Translations under genes and position numbers: made by a program | Shown here: in pieces, positions 8,425 to 17,186 of the stretch | How the letters are laid out: every line of letters starts with the position of its first letter | How positions within the stretch are numbered: the stretch's first letter is position 1 | Assembly: GCF_003711845.1 (NCBI RefSeq) | Contig: NZ_RHLQ01000031.1 | Span: 1 to 40,968, forward strand | Direction of reading: 5' to 3' | Source of the DNA: Lysinibacillus halotolerans | GTDB lineage: Bacteria; Bacillota; Bacilli; Bacillales_A; Planococcaceae | DNA length: 40,968 nucleotides | Notes under the pieces: generated by a model | What the model saw: only the letters and a program-made list of their open reading frames with translations | Databases searched by the model: none | Told to the model about the DNA's origin: nothing

Positions 8425-8755
8425 TTACCATTGTTAATGGTTGTGGTATATGGGATTTCTCATTGAAGGTGAGGACTTAAAGCGGGAAAGAACAAAGATT
8501 ATTGTTACGGGATAAAAATGGAGAATTGAAACGTTTAGATCTGGGCAGAGCATTAAAAGTAGGAAGACTAAAAACCCCGTTCGAGTTTGAACGGGGTTCT
8601 GCTTGTAACAAGGCTTTATTCCTTTTACAAATCAAGATTTGGAATGAGGGGGTGTAAAAATATTCTAAAATAACTTTTGTAAGATCGGTTTCTATAAACG
8701 TCCTAATCAAGAAAACATTTTTAAATCATTCCATAACGACTTAAAAACGTATTTC
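8425..8755. other. Intergenic region between bioY promoter and IclR gene
   Basis: About 330 bp. The only supported element is the IclR terminator at 8573-8598. A 50-codon open stretch on the plus strand (about 8490-8660, reading LLLRDKNGELKRLDLGRAL in part) has no start codon or recognisable homology. It may be a gene remnant or chance. Confidence 0.4.
8573..8598 (-). terminator. Terminator of the IclR-family gene
   Basis: Perfect 10-bp stem AACCCCGTTC / GAACGGGGTT with a 6-nt loop. On the minus strand it runs into TTTTTAG. It lies about 160 bp after the regulator stop. Confidence 0.75.
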
Positions 8756-9517
8756 TTACTGTACATACCCAAGCTGAGAAGAAATTACTCGAGACGTGTT
8801 TAATATTTTTTCTGCTAATTCTTCTTCAATACGCTCCATGGTGATTCGGGTGCTTGGACCAGAAATACTGAAGGAGGCAATAATATTACCCGAATAATTG
8901 TATATAGGCGCAGCGATACATCGAATTCCTTCTTCATTTTCAATGTTATCGAGGGCGTATCCAGTTTTTTGAATATGATGAATTTCTTGAAGTAAATCAG
9001 TAGGTGTTAAAATGGTGTTATTAGTGCGTTTCTTAAATTGAATTCTTGTCATGATATCCTTTAAATAGTTGTCATCTTTACCTGAAAGCATCATTTTCCC
9101 AACACCAGTACAATACATCGGGGCGCGACTACCTATGCGAGAATACATTCGTATTGTCTGGTTACTCTCGATTTTATCGATATAAACGACCTCTTCATTT
9201 TCCTCAATACATAAATGTACTGTTTCGTTAATTTCTTTCACTAACTTTTCTAAGTAAGGTCTTGCAACAGTAATTAAACTAGTATTACTTAAAACATTTC
9301 GTGTTAAATATAAAACTCGATAGCTAAGGAAATATCGGTCTGTTTCCATATCTTTTCGTACATATTGCAACTCGATTAATGTTGAGAGTAATCGATGGAC
9401 CGTGCTTTTCGATAATCCAGTTTCAGCAGCTAATTTCGTAATTTGCATACCGTTTGGATGCTCAGATAAATGTTCTAATATGCTGAAAGCGCGTTCAATA
9501 GATTGTACGGTTGCCAT
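8756..9517 (-). CDS. IclR-family transcriptional regulator of the uronate operon
   Basis: Repressor or activator of 253 residues. The N-terminal winged helix covers about residues 5-60 (SIERAFSILEHLSEHP, then TKLAAETGLSKSTVHRLLSTL). The C-terminal GAF-like IclR effector domain includes RIGSRAPMYCTGVGKMML and GYALDNIENEEGIRCIAAPI, family signatures. It is divergent from kduI across a 252-bp region holding a near-perfect palindrome just downstream of the kdu promoter. By position and by analogy to KdgR of enterobacteria, an IclR protein, it should repress the kdu operon until a KDG-like intermediate accumulates. Confidence 0.88.
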   Translation of the reverse strand: MATVQSIERAFSILEHLSEHPNGMQITKLAAETGLSKSTVHRLLSTLIELQYVRKDMETDRYFLSYRVLYLTRNVLSNTSLITVARPYLEKLVKEINETVHLCIEENEEVVYIDKIESNQTIRMYSRIGSRAPMYCTGVGKMMLSGKDDNYLKDIMTRIQFKKRTNNTILTPTDLLQEIHHIQKTGYALDNIENEEGIRCIAAPIYNYSGNIIASFSISGPSTRITMERIEEELAEKILNTSRVISSQLGYVQ

Positions 9518-9656
9518 TTTATTTCTCCACCATTTCTAATATTTTCAATATTTTTCGTAACCTTTAACAATCATATTCGAAAATCAATAGATTTGTAAAT
9601 CATATAGCAAAATATTAACAGTTGTTAGTATAATTTGCTGAAAAATCAATTTTTTC

Positions 9657-9685
9657 TTGTAATTATTATTTATTGTGCATATAAT
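9657..9685 (+). promoter_or_regulatory. Sigma-A promoter of the kdu operon
   Basis: TTGTAA (9657-9662) and a perfect TATAAT (9680-9685), spacer 17 bp, about 85 bp before the kduI start. Confidence 0.8.
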
Positions 9686-9703
9686 GTTTATGAAACGGAA
9701 CGG

Positions 9704-9722
9704 TGTTCTACAATGTGGAACA
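9704..9722 (+). promoter_or_regulatory. Likely IclR-type operator of the kdu operon
   Basis: TGTTCTACAATGTGGAACA is a 19-bp palindrome with one mismatch between half-sites. It is centred about 20 bp downstream of the predicted transcription start, a repressor position. The overlapping GAACGGTGTTC just upstream (9698-9708) adds a further half-site pair. Confidence 0.7.
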
Positions 9723-9769
9723 ACTTACTTATTTGTTAGCGCTTTCTTTATAAAAAAGGGGGAGAAACT

Positions 9770-10600
9770 ATGAAAATTGTTTATGCACATCACCCTGAAG
9801 ATGTGAAACATTACACAACGGAAAAATTACGTGAAGAATTTTTAATGGAAAAAGTTTTTGTTGAAAATGCTGCGACATTGCATTATAGCCATGTAGATCG
9901 AATTATTTACGGAGGCATTTATCCGATTAACGAAAAAATTACACTAGATGCAGGAAAAGAACTAGCTGCTAAGTACTTTTTAGAGCGACGTGAAATGGGT
10001 GTCATTAATATCGGTGGTCCAGGACGAATTGTTTGTGACGATGAAACTTTTGAAATTGGTCATAAAGAAGCACTATACATTGGGAGAGGAACGGAAGAAT
10101 TATATTTTGAATCGATTGATTCTAGCAATCCAGCAAAATTTTATATCAATTGTTGTCCAGCCCATGCTAAATATCCGACGGTAAAAATTGACCAAGAAAA
10201 GGCTATCAAGCGTCCTATGGGAACAGACAGTAACATGAATAAACGAGTTATTAATCAATACATACATCCTGATGTATTAGAAACATGTCAATTAAGTATG
10301 GGAATGACGGAATTAGCAGAGGGCAGTGGTTGGAATACAATGCCTTGTCATACCCACGAACGTCGTATGGAAGTATATTTTTATTTTGATATGGAAGAAG
10401 ATACGAGGGTATTCCATTTAATGGGGCAACCTAACGAGACTCGTCACATTGTTATAGCGAATGAACAGGCAGTACTATCACCTAGTTGGTCGATTCACTC
10501 CGGCATTGGCACAAATAATTATACGTTCATCTGGGGAATGTGCGGAGAAAATTTAGACTTTGATGATATGGATCACGTTGCAATGAAAGATTTGAAATAA
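9770..10600 (+). CDS. kduI: 5-dehydro-4-deoxy-D-glucuronate isomerase KduI
   Basis: Cupin-fold zinc isomerase that converts 5-keto-4-deoxyuronate, from unsaturated uronates of pectin or glycosaminoglycans, to 3-deoxy-D-glycero-2,5-hexodiulosonate. The 276-residue length matches the family. Zinc ligands are visible in [15 protein letters not shown] (His194, His196, Glu201) and in SWSIHSG (His243). GGGGGAG precedes the ATG. It opens a same-strand run of ten genes and is followed 20 bp later by a hydroxyacid dehydrogenase. Confidence 0.96.
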   Translation: MKIVYAHHPEDVKHYTTEKLREEFLMEKVFVENAATLHYSHVDRIIYGGIYPINEKITLDAGKELAAKYFLERREMGVINIGGPGRIVCDDETFEIGHKEALYIGRGTEELYFESIDSSNPAKFYINCCPAHAKYPTVKIDQEKAIKRPMGTDSNMNKRVINQYIHPDVLETCQLSMGMTELAEGSGWNTMPCHTHERRMEVYFYFDMEEDTRVFHLMGQPNETRHIVIANEQAVLSPSWSIHSGIGTNNYTFIWGMCGENLDFDDMDHVAMKDLK

Positions 10601-10620
10601 CGCAAAATGGGTGATGACAA

Positions 10621-11577
10621 ATGAAAGTAATTATTTCCGACTGTGACCATGCGGATATTCAAATAGAACAAGAGATTTTTAGAAAGCATCATATTGAGTT
10701 TGAGTTGCAACAAAATGAGACAGAGGATGATCTAATTCAACATTGCCAAGATGCCTCTGTCATCATTAATCAATATGCGCCATTTACAGAAAAGGTCTTA
10801 TCTCAATTACCGAATTTAAAGTTAATCGTTCGTTATGGTGTAGGGGTTAATAATATTGATTTAACAGCAGCTACGAAATATGGAGTTCAAATTTGTAATG
10901 TTCCTGACTATGGTACCCATGAAGTAGCGGATCATGCATTGGCATTAATGCTAGCGCTTACAAGGAAAATAACGAAAATGAATCGTTTAGTAAAAGAAGG
11001 TATTTGGGATTATCAAGAAAGTATTCCTATTTTTCGTCATAGTGAGCAAGTCGTTGGCGTAATCGGTGTCGGTCGTATCGGTTCTGAGTTTGCCAAAAAA
11101 GTGCATGCATTAGGATGTAAGGTAATTGCTTATGACGTTTCAGCACAACATAAAAAATATGAATCTAATTTATCGTTTATAGAATTTGTTGAGTTTGAGC
11201 AGCTTGTTACGCAGGCTGATATTATTTCTATTCATTGTCCGTCGGATCAGGCAATGAATCTCATTAATGAAAGCGTTTTAAAAAGAATGAAGCCTACGAG
11301 TTATTTAATCAATGTGTCACGGGGTGGCATTGTTGATGAAGACGCTTTATATGAAGCGTTAGCTTCCAATCACATTGCTGGCGCGGCTTTGGACGTTTCG
11401 GTAAAAGAACCGATTACGACTGATTCCCCACTTCTTACCCTTGAGAACTTTATTTGTACGCCGCATATGGCGTGGTATTCAGAGCAAGCAGCTCAAGAGT
11501 TAAAAAGAAAAGTGGCGGAAGAAGCAGTAAGGTATGTGAAGAACGAAAAGCTTCATTATCCTGTTAATCAAATTTAA
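10621..11577 (+). CDS. D-isomer-specific 2-hydroxyacid dehydrogenase
   Basis: NAD-dependent oxidoreductase of the CtBP/phosphoglycerate-dehydrogenase family, 318 residues. The Rossmann turn is GVGRIGSEFAKKVHALG. Catalytic residues are Arg in NVSRGGIVDEDAL, Glu in LDVSVKEP and His in CTPHMAWYSEQA. The substrate pocket motif VRYGVGVNNIDL is typical. It sits between kduI and the TRAP transporter, so it probably reduces a 2-keto acid or oxidises a 2-hydroxy acid connected with the imported sugar acid. The exact reaction is not readable and it is not part of the textbook kdu pathway. Confidence 0.87.
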   Translation: MKVIISDCDHADIQIEQEIFRKHHIEFELQQNETEDDLIQHCQDASVIINQYAPFTEKVLSQLPNLKLIVRYGVGVNNIDLTAATKYGVQICNVPDYGTHEVADHALALMLALTRKITKMNRLVKEGIWDYQESIPIFRHSEQVVGVIGVGRIGSEFAKKVHALGCKVIAYDVSAQHKKYESNLSFIEFVEFEQLVTQADIISIHCPSDQAMNLINESVLKRMKPTSYLINVSRGGIVDEDALYEALASNHIAGAALDVSVKEPITTDSPLLTLENFICTPHMAWYSEQAAQELKRKVAEEAVRYVKNEKLHYPVNQI

Positions 11578-11604
11578 TGAAAACACATATTGGAGGGGAC
11601 CAAG

Positions 11605-12642
11605 GTGAAAAAATCATTCAAACAATTTATGTTTTTAGGGGTTATCGCCCTTGTATTAACCATATTAGCAGCTTGTGGCGGCGATGGAGCTAAAGAAACG
11701 GAAGCAGAAGGAACGAGTTCTAACGGTAAAACTCAAGTATTGAAAGTGGCATTTAACCAACCAGAAAACCATCCACAATATAAGGCGATGGAAGAGTTCG
11801 GTGAAAAATTGAAAGAACGTACGAACGGCGCATATGAAATTGAAATTTTCCCAAATGAATTATTAGGTGCACAACGCGAAACGATTGAATTAGTGCAAAC
11901 AGGTACAATCGCGATGTCTATCGTTGCAGGTAGTTTACTAGAAAACTTCAATGAAGACTTTGCAGTATTCAATTTACCATACGTTTTTGAATCAGCTGAA
12001 CATCAAATGTCTGTTTTAAATGATCAAGAAATTGTAGGAGATTTGTATTCTTCACTAAAAGATCAAGGATTATTTGTTGCTGGTGCATTCCACTCAGGCG
12101 TACGAAACGTATATAACAGTGAAAAACCAATCAACACACCGGAAGATTTAAAAGGATTAAAAATTCGTATTATTGAATCAGATACGAACATTAAAATGAT
12201 GGAACAAATGGGTGGTACTGGTACACCAATGGGTCAAGGTGAAGTATATACTGCTATTCAATCAGGTGTTATTGACGGTGGGGAAAATAATGAATTAATT
12301 TATTCTAACCTTAAACATGCGGAAATCGCCCCTTACTATTCTTATACAAAGCACTTAATGTTCCCAGACTACTTACTTGTTAATTCCCAATTATTTGACG
12401 GCATGAGCGAAGAACATCAACAAATCTTTAAAGAAGAGCTACTTGCAGCCATTGATCGTGAAGTGGAAATGTGGGATGAAGATGTGAAAAAAGCGATTGA
12501 AGATGCAGAAGCAGCAGGAGCGAAATTTAACGAAGTCGATATCGAGCCATTCCGCAAAGCTACTGAATCATTAGTTCAAGAGAAGTTAACATCTGATACT
12601 GCTAAAAATTTATATGAAAAAGTTCGTGAAGCAGCGAAATAA
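11605..12642 (+). CDS. TRAP transporter substrate-binding lipoprotein (DctP family)
   Basis: Extracellular binding protein of a tripartite ATP-independent transporter, about 345 residues. The signal peptide ends in lipobox LAAC (Cys24 from the GTG start), so it is lipid-anchored as usual in Gram-positives. DctP motifs include GVRNVYNSEKPINTPEDLKG and LKIRIIESD, whose arginine contacts the ligand carboxylate, and PMGQGEVYTAIQSGVIDGGENN. GGAGGGG seven bases before the GTG at 11605 decides the start; an upstream TTG at 11590 overlaps that site. Genes for Q and M follow directly. Ligand by context: a uronate, ketouronate or KDG. Confidence 0.92.
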   Translation: MKKSFKQFMFLGVIALVLTILAACGGDGAKETEAEGTSSNGKTQVLKVAFNQPENHPQYKAMEEFGEKLKERTNGAYEIEIFPNELLGAQRETIELVQTGTIAMSIVAGSLLENFNEDFAVFNLPYVFESAEHQMSVLNDQEIVGDLYSSLKDQGLFVAGAFHSGVRNVYNSEKPINTPEDLKGLKIRIIESDTNIKMMEQMGGTGTPMGQGEVYTAIQSGVIDGGENNELIYSNLKHAEIAPYYSYTKHLMFPDYLLVNSQLFDGMSEEHQQIFKEELLAAIDREVEMWDEDVKKAIEDAEAAGAKFNEVDIEPFRKATESLVQEKLTSDTAKNLYEKVREAAK

Positions 12643-12658
12643 ATGGTGGTGATTTCAT

Positions 12659-13147
12659 ATGGAAGCAATTAAAAAAGTGCTTGATAAGGTGTTATCAACT
12701 ATATGCGTCGTATTGTTCGGCGCATTAGTTATTCTTGTTACATGGCAAGTGTTTACCCGTTTAGTATTAAACGATCCAAGTGCTATTTCAGAAGAGTTAG
12801 CAAAATATTGTTTTGTATGGTTAGTCCTATTTGGTGCTGCTTTTGTATTTGGAGAAAATGGCCATATGCGTATTGAATTTATTCAGGATGCATTGCCAGT
12901 AAAACTGAAAATGGGTACTCAGATTTTTATAGAACTAAGTATTATTGTCTTCTCTGCTCTTGTTTTATTATCCGGTGGTTTAACAATAACAAAATTAGCA
13001 TGGACGCAAATGTCTGCAGCATTGCAAATACCTGTCGGTTATTTGTATGCCGCAATGCCAATAAGCGGATTGTTTATTATTTTCTACTGCGTTTATAACA
13101 TTTATATTATTTCAAAAACGAAAAAGCCATTGGAAATAGTGGATTAA
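12659..13147 (+). CDS. TRAP transporter small permease (DctQ family)
   Basis: Small membrane subunit of 162 residues with four transmembrane helices. The DctQ signature appears as TWQVFTRLVLNDPSAISEE and AKYCFVWLVLFGAAFVFGE, followed by HMRIEFI. It couples the binding protein to the large permease. The ATG lies 16 bp after the dctP stop with a GGTGGTG site. Confidence 0.92.
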   Translation: MEAIKKVLDKVLSTICVVLFGALVILVTWQVFTRLVLNDPSAISEELAKYCFVWLVLFGAAFVFGENGHMRIEFIQDALPVKLKMGTQIFIELSIIVFSALVLLSGGLTITKLAWTQMSAALQIPVGYLYAAMPISGLFIIFYCVYNIYIISKTKKPLEIVD

Positions 13148-13169
13148 CAAGGAAGGGGCAGTATAAGCG

Positions 13170-14477
13170 ATGGTTTCTGCAGGAATAGCAGGTTTAATTT
13201 TATTTGCAGCAGTGGCATTTTTCCTTATCATTGGTGCACCAATTAGTATTAGTGTAGGAATTGCCTCCGTGCTTGCAATGTTTTCCATATTAGATCCTGA
13301 AAACGCTCTTCAAACTTCGGCACAACGTATGTTTACCGGGATGAATTCCTTTACGCTACTAGCCATTCCGTTCTTTATTTTAGCTGGAGTAATTATGAAT
13401 AATGGCGGTATTGCAATGCGTTTAGTAAATTGTGCAAAAGTTTTAGCAGGACGTATGCCAGGTTCATTAGCACAAACAAATGTATTAGCAAATATGATGT
13501 TCGGTTCCATTTCAGGCTCTGGGGTTGCTGCGGCAGCTGCTGTTGGTTCAACGATGGCCCCGATGCAAGAAAAGGAAGGGTACGATCGTGCATTTAGTGC
13601 GGCAGTTAATATTGCCTCTGCACCAACAGGTATGTTAATTCCACCGAGTAATACGTTAATCGTATTCTCTTTAGTAAGTGGAGGAACATCCATTGCAGCA
13701 TTATTTATGGCGGGTTATATTCCAGGAATTTTATGGGGTATCGCCTGTATGATTGCAGCTTTTATTATTGCAAAACGAAGAGGCTATAAATCAAATGAAA
13801 AAGTTCCCTTTAAAGTAGCGTTAAAAGTGTTCATTGATGCGATTCCTAGTTTGTTACTTATCATCATTGTAATTGGAGGAATTATTCTAGGGGCCTTTAC
13901 AGCTACAGAAGGTTCGGCTATAGCCGTCGTATATGCTTTATTGCTTTCGTTTATATATCGAACGATTAAAATAAAAGATTTACCTAGAATTTTAATAGAA
14001 TCAACCCGCACAACGGCAATTGTTATTTTCTTAATAGGTGTTTCTACTATTATGTCATGGGTGATGTCATTTACAGGAATTCCAAGACTAATCGCTGATA
14101 CGTTACTTGGATTTACAGATAATATGATCATTATTTTGATCATTATGAATATCGTTCTTTTAATTGTAGGTACCTTTATGGACCCGACACCGGCTATCTT
14201 GATTTTCACGCCTATTTTCTTACCAATCGCATTGCAATTTGGTATGGACCCGGTACATTTCGGAATTATGGTTGTATTCAATTTAAGCATTGGTACGATT
14301 ACGCCGCCAGTAGGACCGGTTTTATTTGTCGGAGCTCGTGTAGCAAAATTGAAAATCGAACAAGTCATTCGCCCGTTAATACCATTTTTTGCTGTCACGG
14401 TTGTCGTATTATTAGTAGTAACTTACATACCTGATCTTTCATTATGGTTACCGAAGTTACTAGGCCTCATTGAATAG
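13170..14477 (+). CDS. TRAP transporter large permease (DctM family)
   Basis: Ion-driven permease of 435 residues with about twelve transmembrane helices. DctM hallmarks are SFTLLAIPFFILAGVIMN, FGSISGSGVAAAAAVGS, ASAPTGMLIPPSN and the C-terminal DPVHFGIMVVFNLSIGTITPP (given here without its continuation). It belongs to the solute/sodium symporter (TRAP-T) family, so uptake is driven by an ion gradient and not by ATP. Its stop is followed by a hairpin with a short T run that may reduce expression of the downstream enzymes. Confidence 0.94.
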   Translation: MVSAGIAGLILFAAVAFFLIIGAPISISVGIASVLAMFSILDPENALQTSAQRMFTGMNSFTLLAIPFFILAGVIMNNGGIAMRLVNCAKVLAGRMPGSLAQTNVLANMMFGSISGSGVAAAAAVGSTMAPMQEKEGYDRAFSAAVNIASAPTGMLIPPSNTLIVFSLVSGGTSIAALFMAGYIPGILWGIACMIAAFIIAKRRGYKSNEKVPFKVALKVFIDAIPSLLLIIIVIGGIILGAFTATEGSAIAVVYALLLSFIYRTIKIKDLPRILIESTRTTAIVIFLIGVSTIMSWVMSFTGIPRLIADTLLGFTDNMIIILIIMNIVLLIVGTFMDPTPAILIFTPIFLPIALQFGMDPVHFGIMVVFNLSIGTITPPVGPVLFVGARVAKLKIEQVIRPLIPFFAVTVVVLLVVTYIPDLSLWLPKLLGLIE

Positions 14478-14489
14478 CAATGAATTAGG

Positions 14490-14529
14490 GCGTCCGAAAG
14501 TATGAGTTAAATTACTTTTGGTCGCTTTT
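14490..14529 (+). terminator. Intra-operon hairpin after dctM (partial terminator)
   Basis: GCGTCCGAAAGTA (14490-14502) pairs with TACTTTTGGTCGC (14513-14525) apart from one mismatch and a wobble, followed by TTTTCC. The T run is short, so readthrough into the dehydrogenase gene is expected. Confidence 0.55.
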
Positions 14530-14570
14530 CCTATATGGTAAGGAAAATTTTAGAAAGAAGGTTGAAAAAC

Positions 14571-15599
14571 GTGAAGGCCATTTTTTATACAGCAGGGAAC
14601 AAAGTGGAATGTAAAGAAGTAAATAAGCCGAATGTGCCGCCAGGATATGTTCTATTAAAAAATGCATACGCAGGTATTTGTGGTACTGATTTAAATATAT
14701 TTGCAGGTACACACCCAAGGGCACAAGCTCCTCTCATTTTAGGCCATGAATTTTCGGCCACTATTGCAAGTGAACATCCGAAATATCCCATTGGCACAAA
14801 GGTGACGGTTAATCCTTTAATTAGTTGTGGTACTTGTATTCCATGTCGTATCGGGCAATCCCATGTTTGTAATAATTTGAAATTAGTAGGAATTGATGTA
14901 GATGGGGGAATGGCTGATTATGTAGCGGTCGAAGCAAATAAAGTGATTCCATTACCGGAAAATGTTTCGTTAAAACTTGGTGCCCTAACTGAGCCGATTG
15001 CAGTAGCTGTCCATGCCGTTCGTACAGCGAAGTTTTTAGTTGGAGATCGGGCGGTTGTCTATGGAGCTGGAACGATTGGTTTATGTGTTGCTTTAACATT
15101 ACGAGCATTTGGTGCTTCAGAAGTGATCGTCGTTGAAGCGAATGAACTTCGTCTACAAAAAGCCCAACAATTAGGATTTAAAACTTTTAATTCGTTGAAA
15201 GATGATGTTGAAAATGAGCTAGCGGATATGACGAATCAAGAAGGAATCGATTATGTATTTGATTGTGCAGGTCATCCAGCTGTTTTAGCTCAAGTTACAG
15301 AAATCGTGAAAGTTCAAGGAACGATTGTCATTGTTGCCGCTTATAAAAAGCCAACGGAAATGAACTTAATTCAAGGTATGTTTAAAGAATTATCGATTCA
15401 ATTCGTTCGAGTTTATACAAATCGGGATATGGAATTAGCTTTAGATTTATTATCAAGATTTGAAGAATTTTCAAAGATCATTACCCATGTTTTAAGTCCA
15501 GAACAAGCGATGGAAGGCTTTGAATTATTAACTACACCAACAGATGCGATTAAAGTGTTATACGCATTTCAGGAGGAGACCGATGCATCGATTATTTGA
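14571..15599 (+). CDS. Zinc-dependent sugar-acid/polyol dehydrogenase (medium chain)
   Basis: NAD(P)-dependent dehydrogenase of the sorbitol/threonine/galactonate dehydrogenase group, 342 residues. Catalytic zinc region GICGTDLNIFAG and LGHEFSA; structural zinc cysteines CGTCIPCRIGQSHVC; an EPIAVAVHA helix; Rossmann turn YGAGTIGLCVALTLRA followed by VVEANELR. The GTG at 14571, with AGAAGG upstream, is preferred over an ATG at 14535 that lacks a ribosome binding site and adds a basic tail. Its 3' end overlaps the next gene by 17 bp, so the two are coupled. It probably oxidises a hexonate or deoxyhexonate feeding into the kdu route; the substrate is unassigned. Confidence 0.85.
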   Translation: MKAIFYTAGNKVECKEVNKPNVPPGYVLLKNAYAGICGTDLNIFAGTHPRAQAPLILGHEFSATIASEHPKYPIGTKVTVNPLISCGTCIPCRIGQSHVCNNLKLVGIDVDGGMADYVAVEANKVIPLPENVSLKLGALTEPIAVAVHAVRTAKFLVGDRAVVYGAGTIGLCVALTLRAFGASEVIVVEANELRLQKAQQLGFKTFNSLKDDVENELADMTNQEGIDYVFDCAGHPAVLAQVTEIVKVQGTIVIVAAYKKPTEMNLIQGMFKELSIQFVRVYTNRDMELALDLLSRFEEFSKIITHVLSPEQAMEGFELLTTPTDAIKVLYAFQEETDASII

Positions 15600-16338
15600 T
15601 TTAACTGGTAAAAATGCAGTTGTTACAGGTGGTAGTCGCGGGTTAGGAAAGGAAATTGCCCTAGGTTTAGCTGAAGCTGGAGCAAACGTCGCGATTATCT
15701 CGAGGAAGGAAAGTCCAGAAGTAGTTAAAGAGCTTGAGCAATTCGGCGTAAATGCAGTATCTATTGCCTTTGATATTGGGAACATCCCAATGCATAAAGA
15801 ATTACTTCATTTAATAGAAGAAAAGCTAGGGGAAGTTGATATTTTAGTTAACAATGCGGGTGTGCAAAAAAGACATCCAGCAGTGGAATTTCCTCAAGAA
15901 GATTGGAATTATGTTATGAACGTAAATGCTAACGCTGTCTTTAGTTTATGTCAAACCTTTGGCAAACCAATGTTAGAGCGGGGCTATGGGAAAATCATTA
16001 ATGTCGCTTCCCTGCTTTCCTTCCAAGGTGGCTTCACTGTACCGGCCTATGCGGCTAGTAAAGGGGCAGTTATGCAATTTACAAAATCGTTAGCTAATGA
16101 ATGGGCATCAAAGGGAGTCAATGTCAATTGTGTCGCACCTGGCTATATGGCGACAGAAATGAATGAAGCGCTCATCCATGATGAAGTAAGAAGTAGACAA
16201 ATTCTCGAACGTATTCCAGCTGGACGTTGGGGAACTGGGAAGGATATGCAAGGTGCAGTCATTTTCTTAGCTTCACAGGCATCAGACTATGTCCATGGTT
16301 TTACGATTGCAATTGATGGCGGTTGGTTAGGTAGATAG
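15583..16338 (+). CDS. SDR-family oxidoreductase, gluconate 5-dehydrogenase/KduD-like
   Basis: Short-chain dehydrogenase of 252 residues. Cofactor turn TGGSRGLGKEIA, NNAGVQ, catalytic Ser in ASLLSFQGG and YxxxK in AYAASKGAVMQF. It is a diverged paralogue of the KduD encoded next door: both share ILERIPAGRWG and a DGGW(L/M)GR end. The ATG at 15583 has AGGAGGAG seven bases upstream; an upstream in-frame start at 15544 is inside the previous gene. It may work with the coupled zinc dehydrogenase on a keto-aldonate, acting as a 5-keto reductase. Confidence 0.87.
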   Translation: MHRLFDLTGKNAVVTGGSRGLGKEIALGLAEAGANVAIISRKESPEVVKELEQFGVNAVSIAFDIGNIPMHKELLHLIEEKLGEVDILVNNAGVQKRHPAVEFPQEDWNYVMNVNANAVFSLCQTFGKPMLERGYGKIINVASLLSFQGGFTVPAYAASKGAVMQFTKSLANEWASKGVNVNCVAPGYMATEMNEALIHDEVRSRQILERIPAGRWGTGKDMQGAVIFLASQASDYVHGFTIAIDGGWLGR

Positions 16339-16395
16339 TGTAATCATTTCTTTTAATTTAACTCTAAAACAGTAGATGGAAAAGGAGAGAGATAG

Positions 16396-17160
16396 ATGAG
16401 CTTTCAATTAGACTTTTTTTCATTAAAAGGTAAAACGGCATTAGTGACAGGAGCACGTACAGGGATTGGCCAAGCGATTTCCGTTGGATTAGCAGCAGCT
16501 GGTGCCCATTTAATACTTGTTGGACACCAAGATAACATGCAGGAAACGCAAAATAAAATTGCTGAATTACAAGGGACGTATGAAACGTTCTTAATTGATC
16601 TTAGTGATGTTGAAAATTTAAAAGCGAATCTTCAACCAATCTTAGAGAAATATTCGATTGATATTTTAGTCAATAATGCAGGGGTCATTTATCGTGAACC
16701 GGCGGCAGCCCATAACGTAAATGAATGGAACCGTGTAATGGATGTGAATATTAATTCGGTATTTACTCTCTGTCAAACAATTGGAAATCAAATGATTGAA
16801 AAGAAATCAGGAAAAATTATTAATATCGCTTCATTACTATCGTTCCAAGGTGGCATTAATGTGCCAAGTTATACAGCAAGTAAACATGCGATAGCAGGTT
16901 TAACGAAAGCTTTAGCAAACGAATGGGCATCCCAAGGTGTACAAGTGAATGCCATTGCACCGGGGTATATTTCAACAAACAATACAGAGGCACTTCGCAA
17001 TGATGAAGTTCGAAATCAATCGATTTTAGAACGAATACCTGCAGGACGTTGGGGTCAAGCTGATGATTTGGCGGGAGCAGCAGTATTTTTAGCATCCCGT
17101 GCATCCGATTACGTGTCAGGTCATGTTTTAGTTGTAGATGGAGGATGGATGGGCCGTTAA
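16396..17160 (+). CDS. kduD: 2-dehydro-3-deoxy-D-gluconate 5-dehydrogenase KduD
   Basis: NAD-dependent short-chain dehydrogenase of 254 residues that reduces 3-deoxy-2,5-hexodiulosonate, the KduI product, to KDG. Cofactor turn TGARTGIGQAISVGLAAAG, NNAGVIYREPA, catalytic ASLLSFQGGINVPSYTASK and the KduD-typical APGYISTNNTEALRNDE then ILERIPAGRWG. AAAGGAGAGAG precedes the ATG. It is much closer to canonical KduD than the SDR upstream, so this is the pathway enzyme and the other the specialised copy. Confidence 0.93.
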   Translation: MSFQLDFFSLKGKTALVTGARTGIGQAISVGLAAAGAHLILVGHQDNMQETQNKIAELQGTYETFLIDLSDVENLKANLQPILEKYSIDILVNNAGVIYREPAAAHNVNEWNRVMDVNINSVFTLCQTIGNQMIEKKSGKIINIASLLSFQGGINVPSYTASKHAIAGLTKALANEWASQGVQVNAIAPGYISTNNTEALRNDEVRNQSILERIPAGRWGQADDLAGAAVFLASRASDYVSGHVLVVDGGWMGR

Positions 17161-17186
17161 ATCTAGTTTTAGTGAGGGTTATGAAT

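Noticed and set aside
8477-8710. 77-codon minus-strand ORF between bioY and the IclR gene
   Set aside because: It runs through the perfect terminator hairpin of the IclR gene and has no convincing start or homology; more likely chance.
13784-14398. 204-codon open frame on the minus strand inside the TRAP large permease gene
   Set aside because: Antisense shadow of a clear DctM gene; composition is low-complexity Ile/Thr/Val and no ribosome binding site or family is visible.
15583-17160. Two adjacent SDR genes as a recent tandem duplication or assembly artefact
   Set aside because: The two proteins share motifs but differ throughout, and the DNA is not near-identical, so this is an old divergence.
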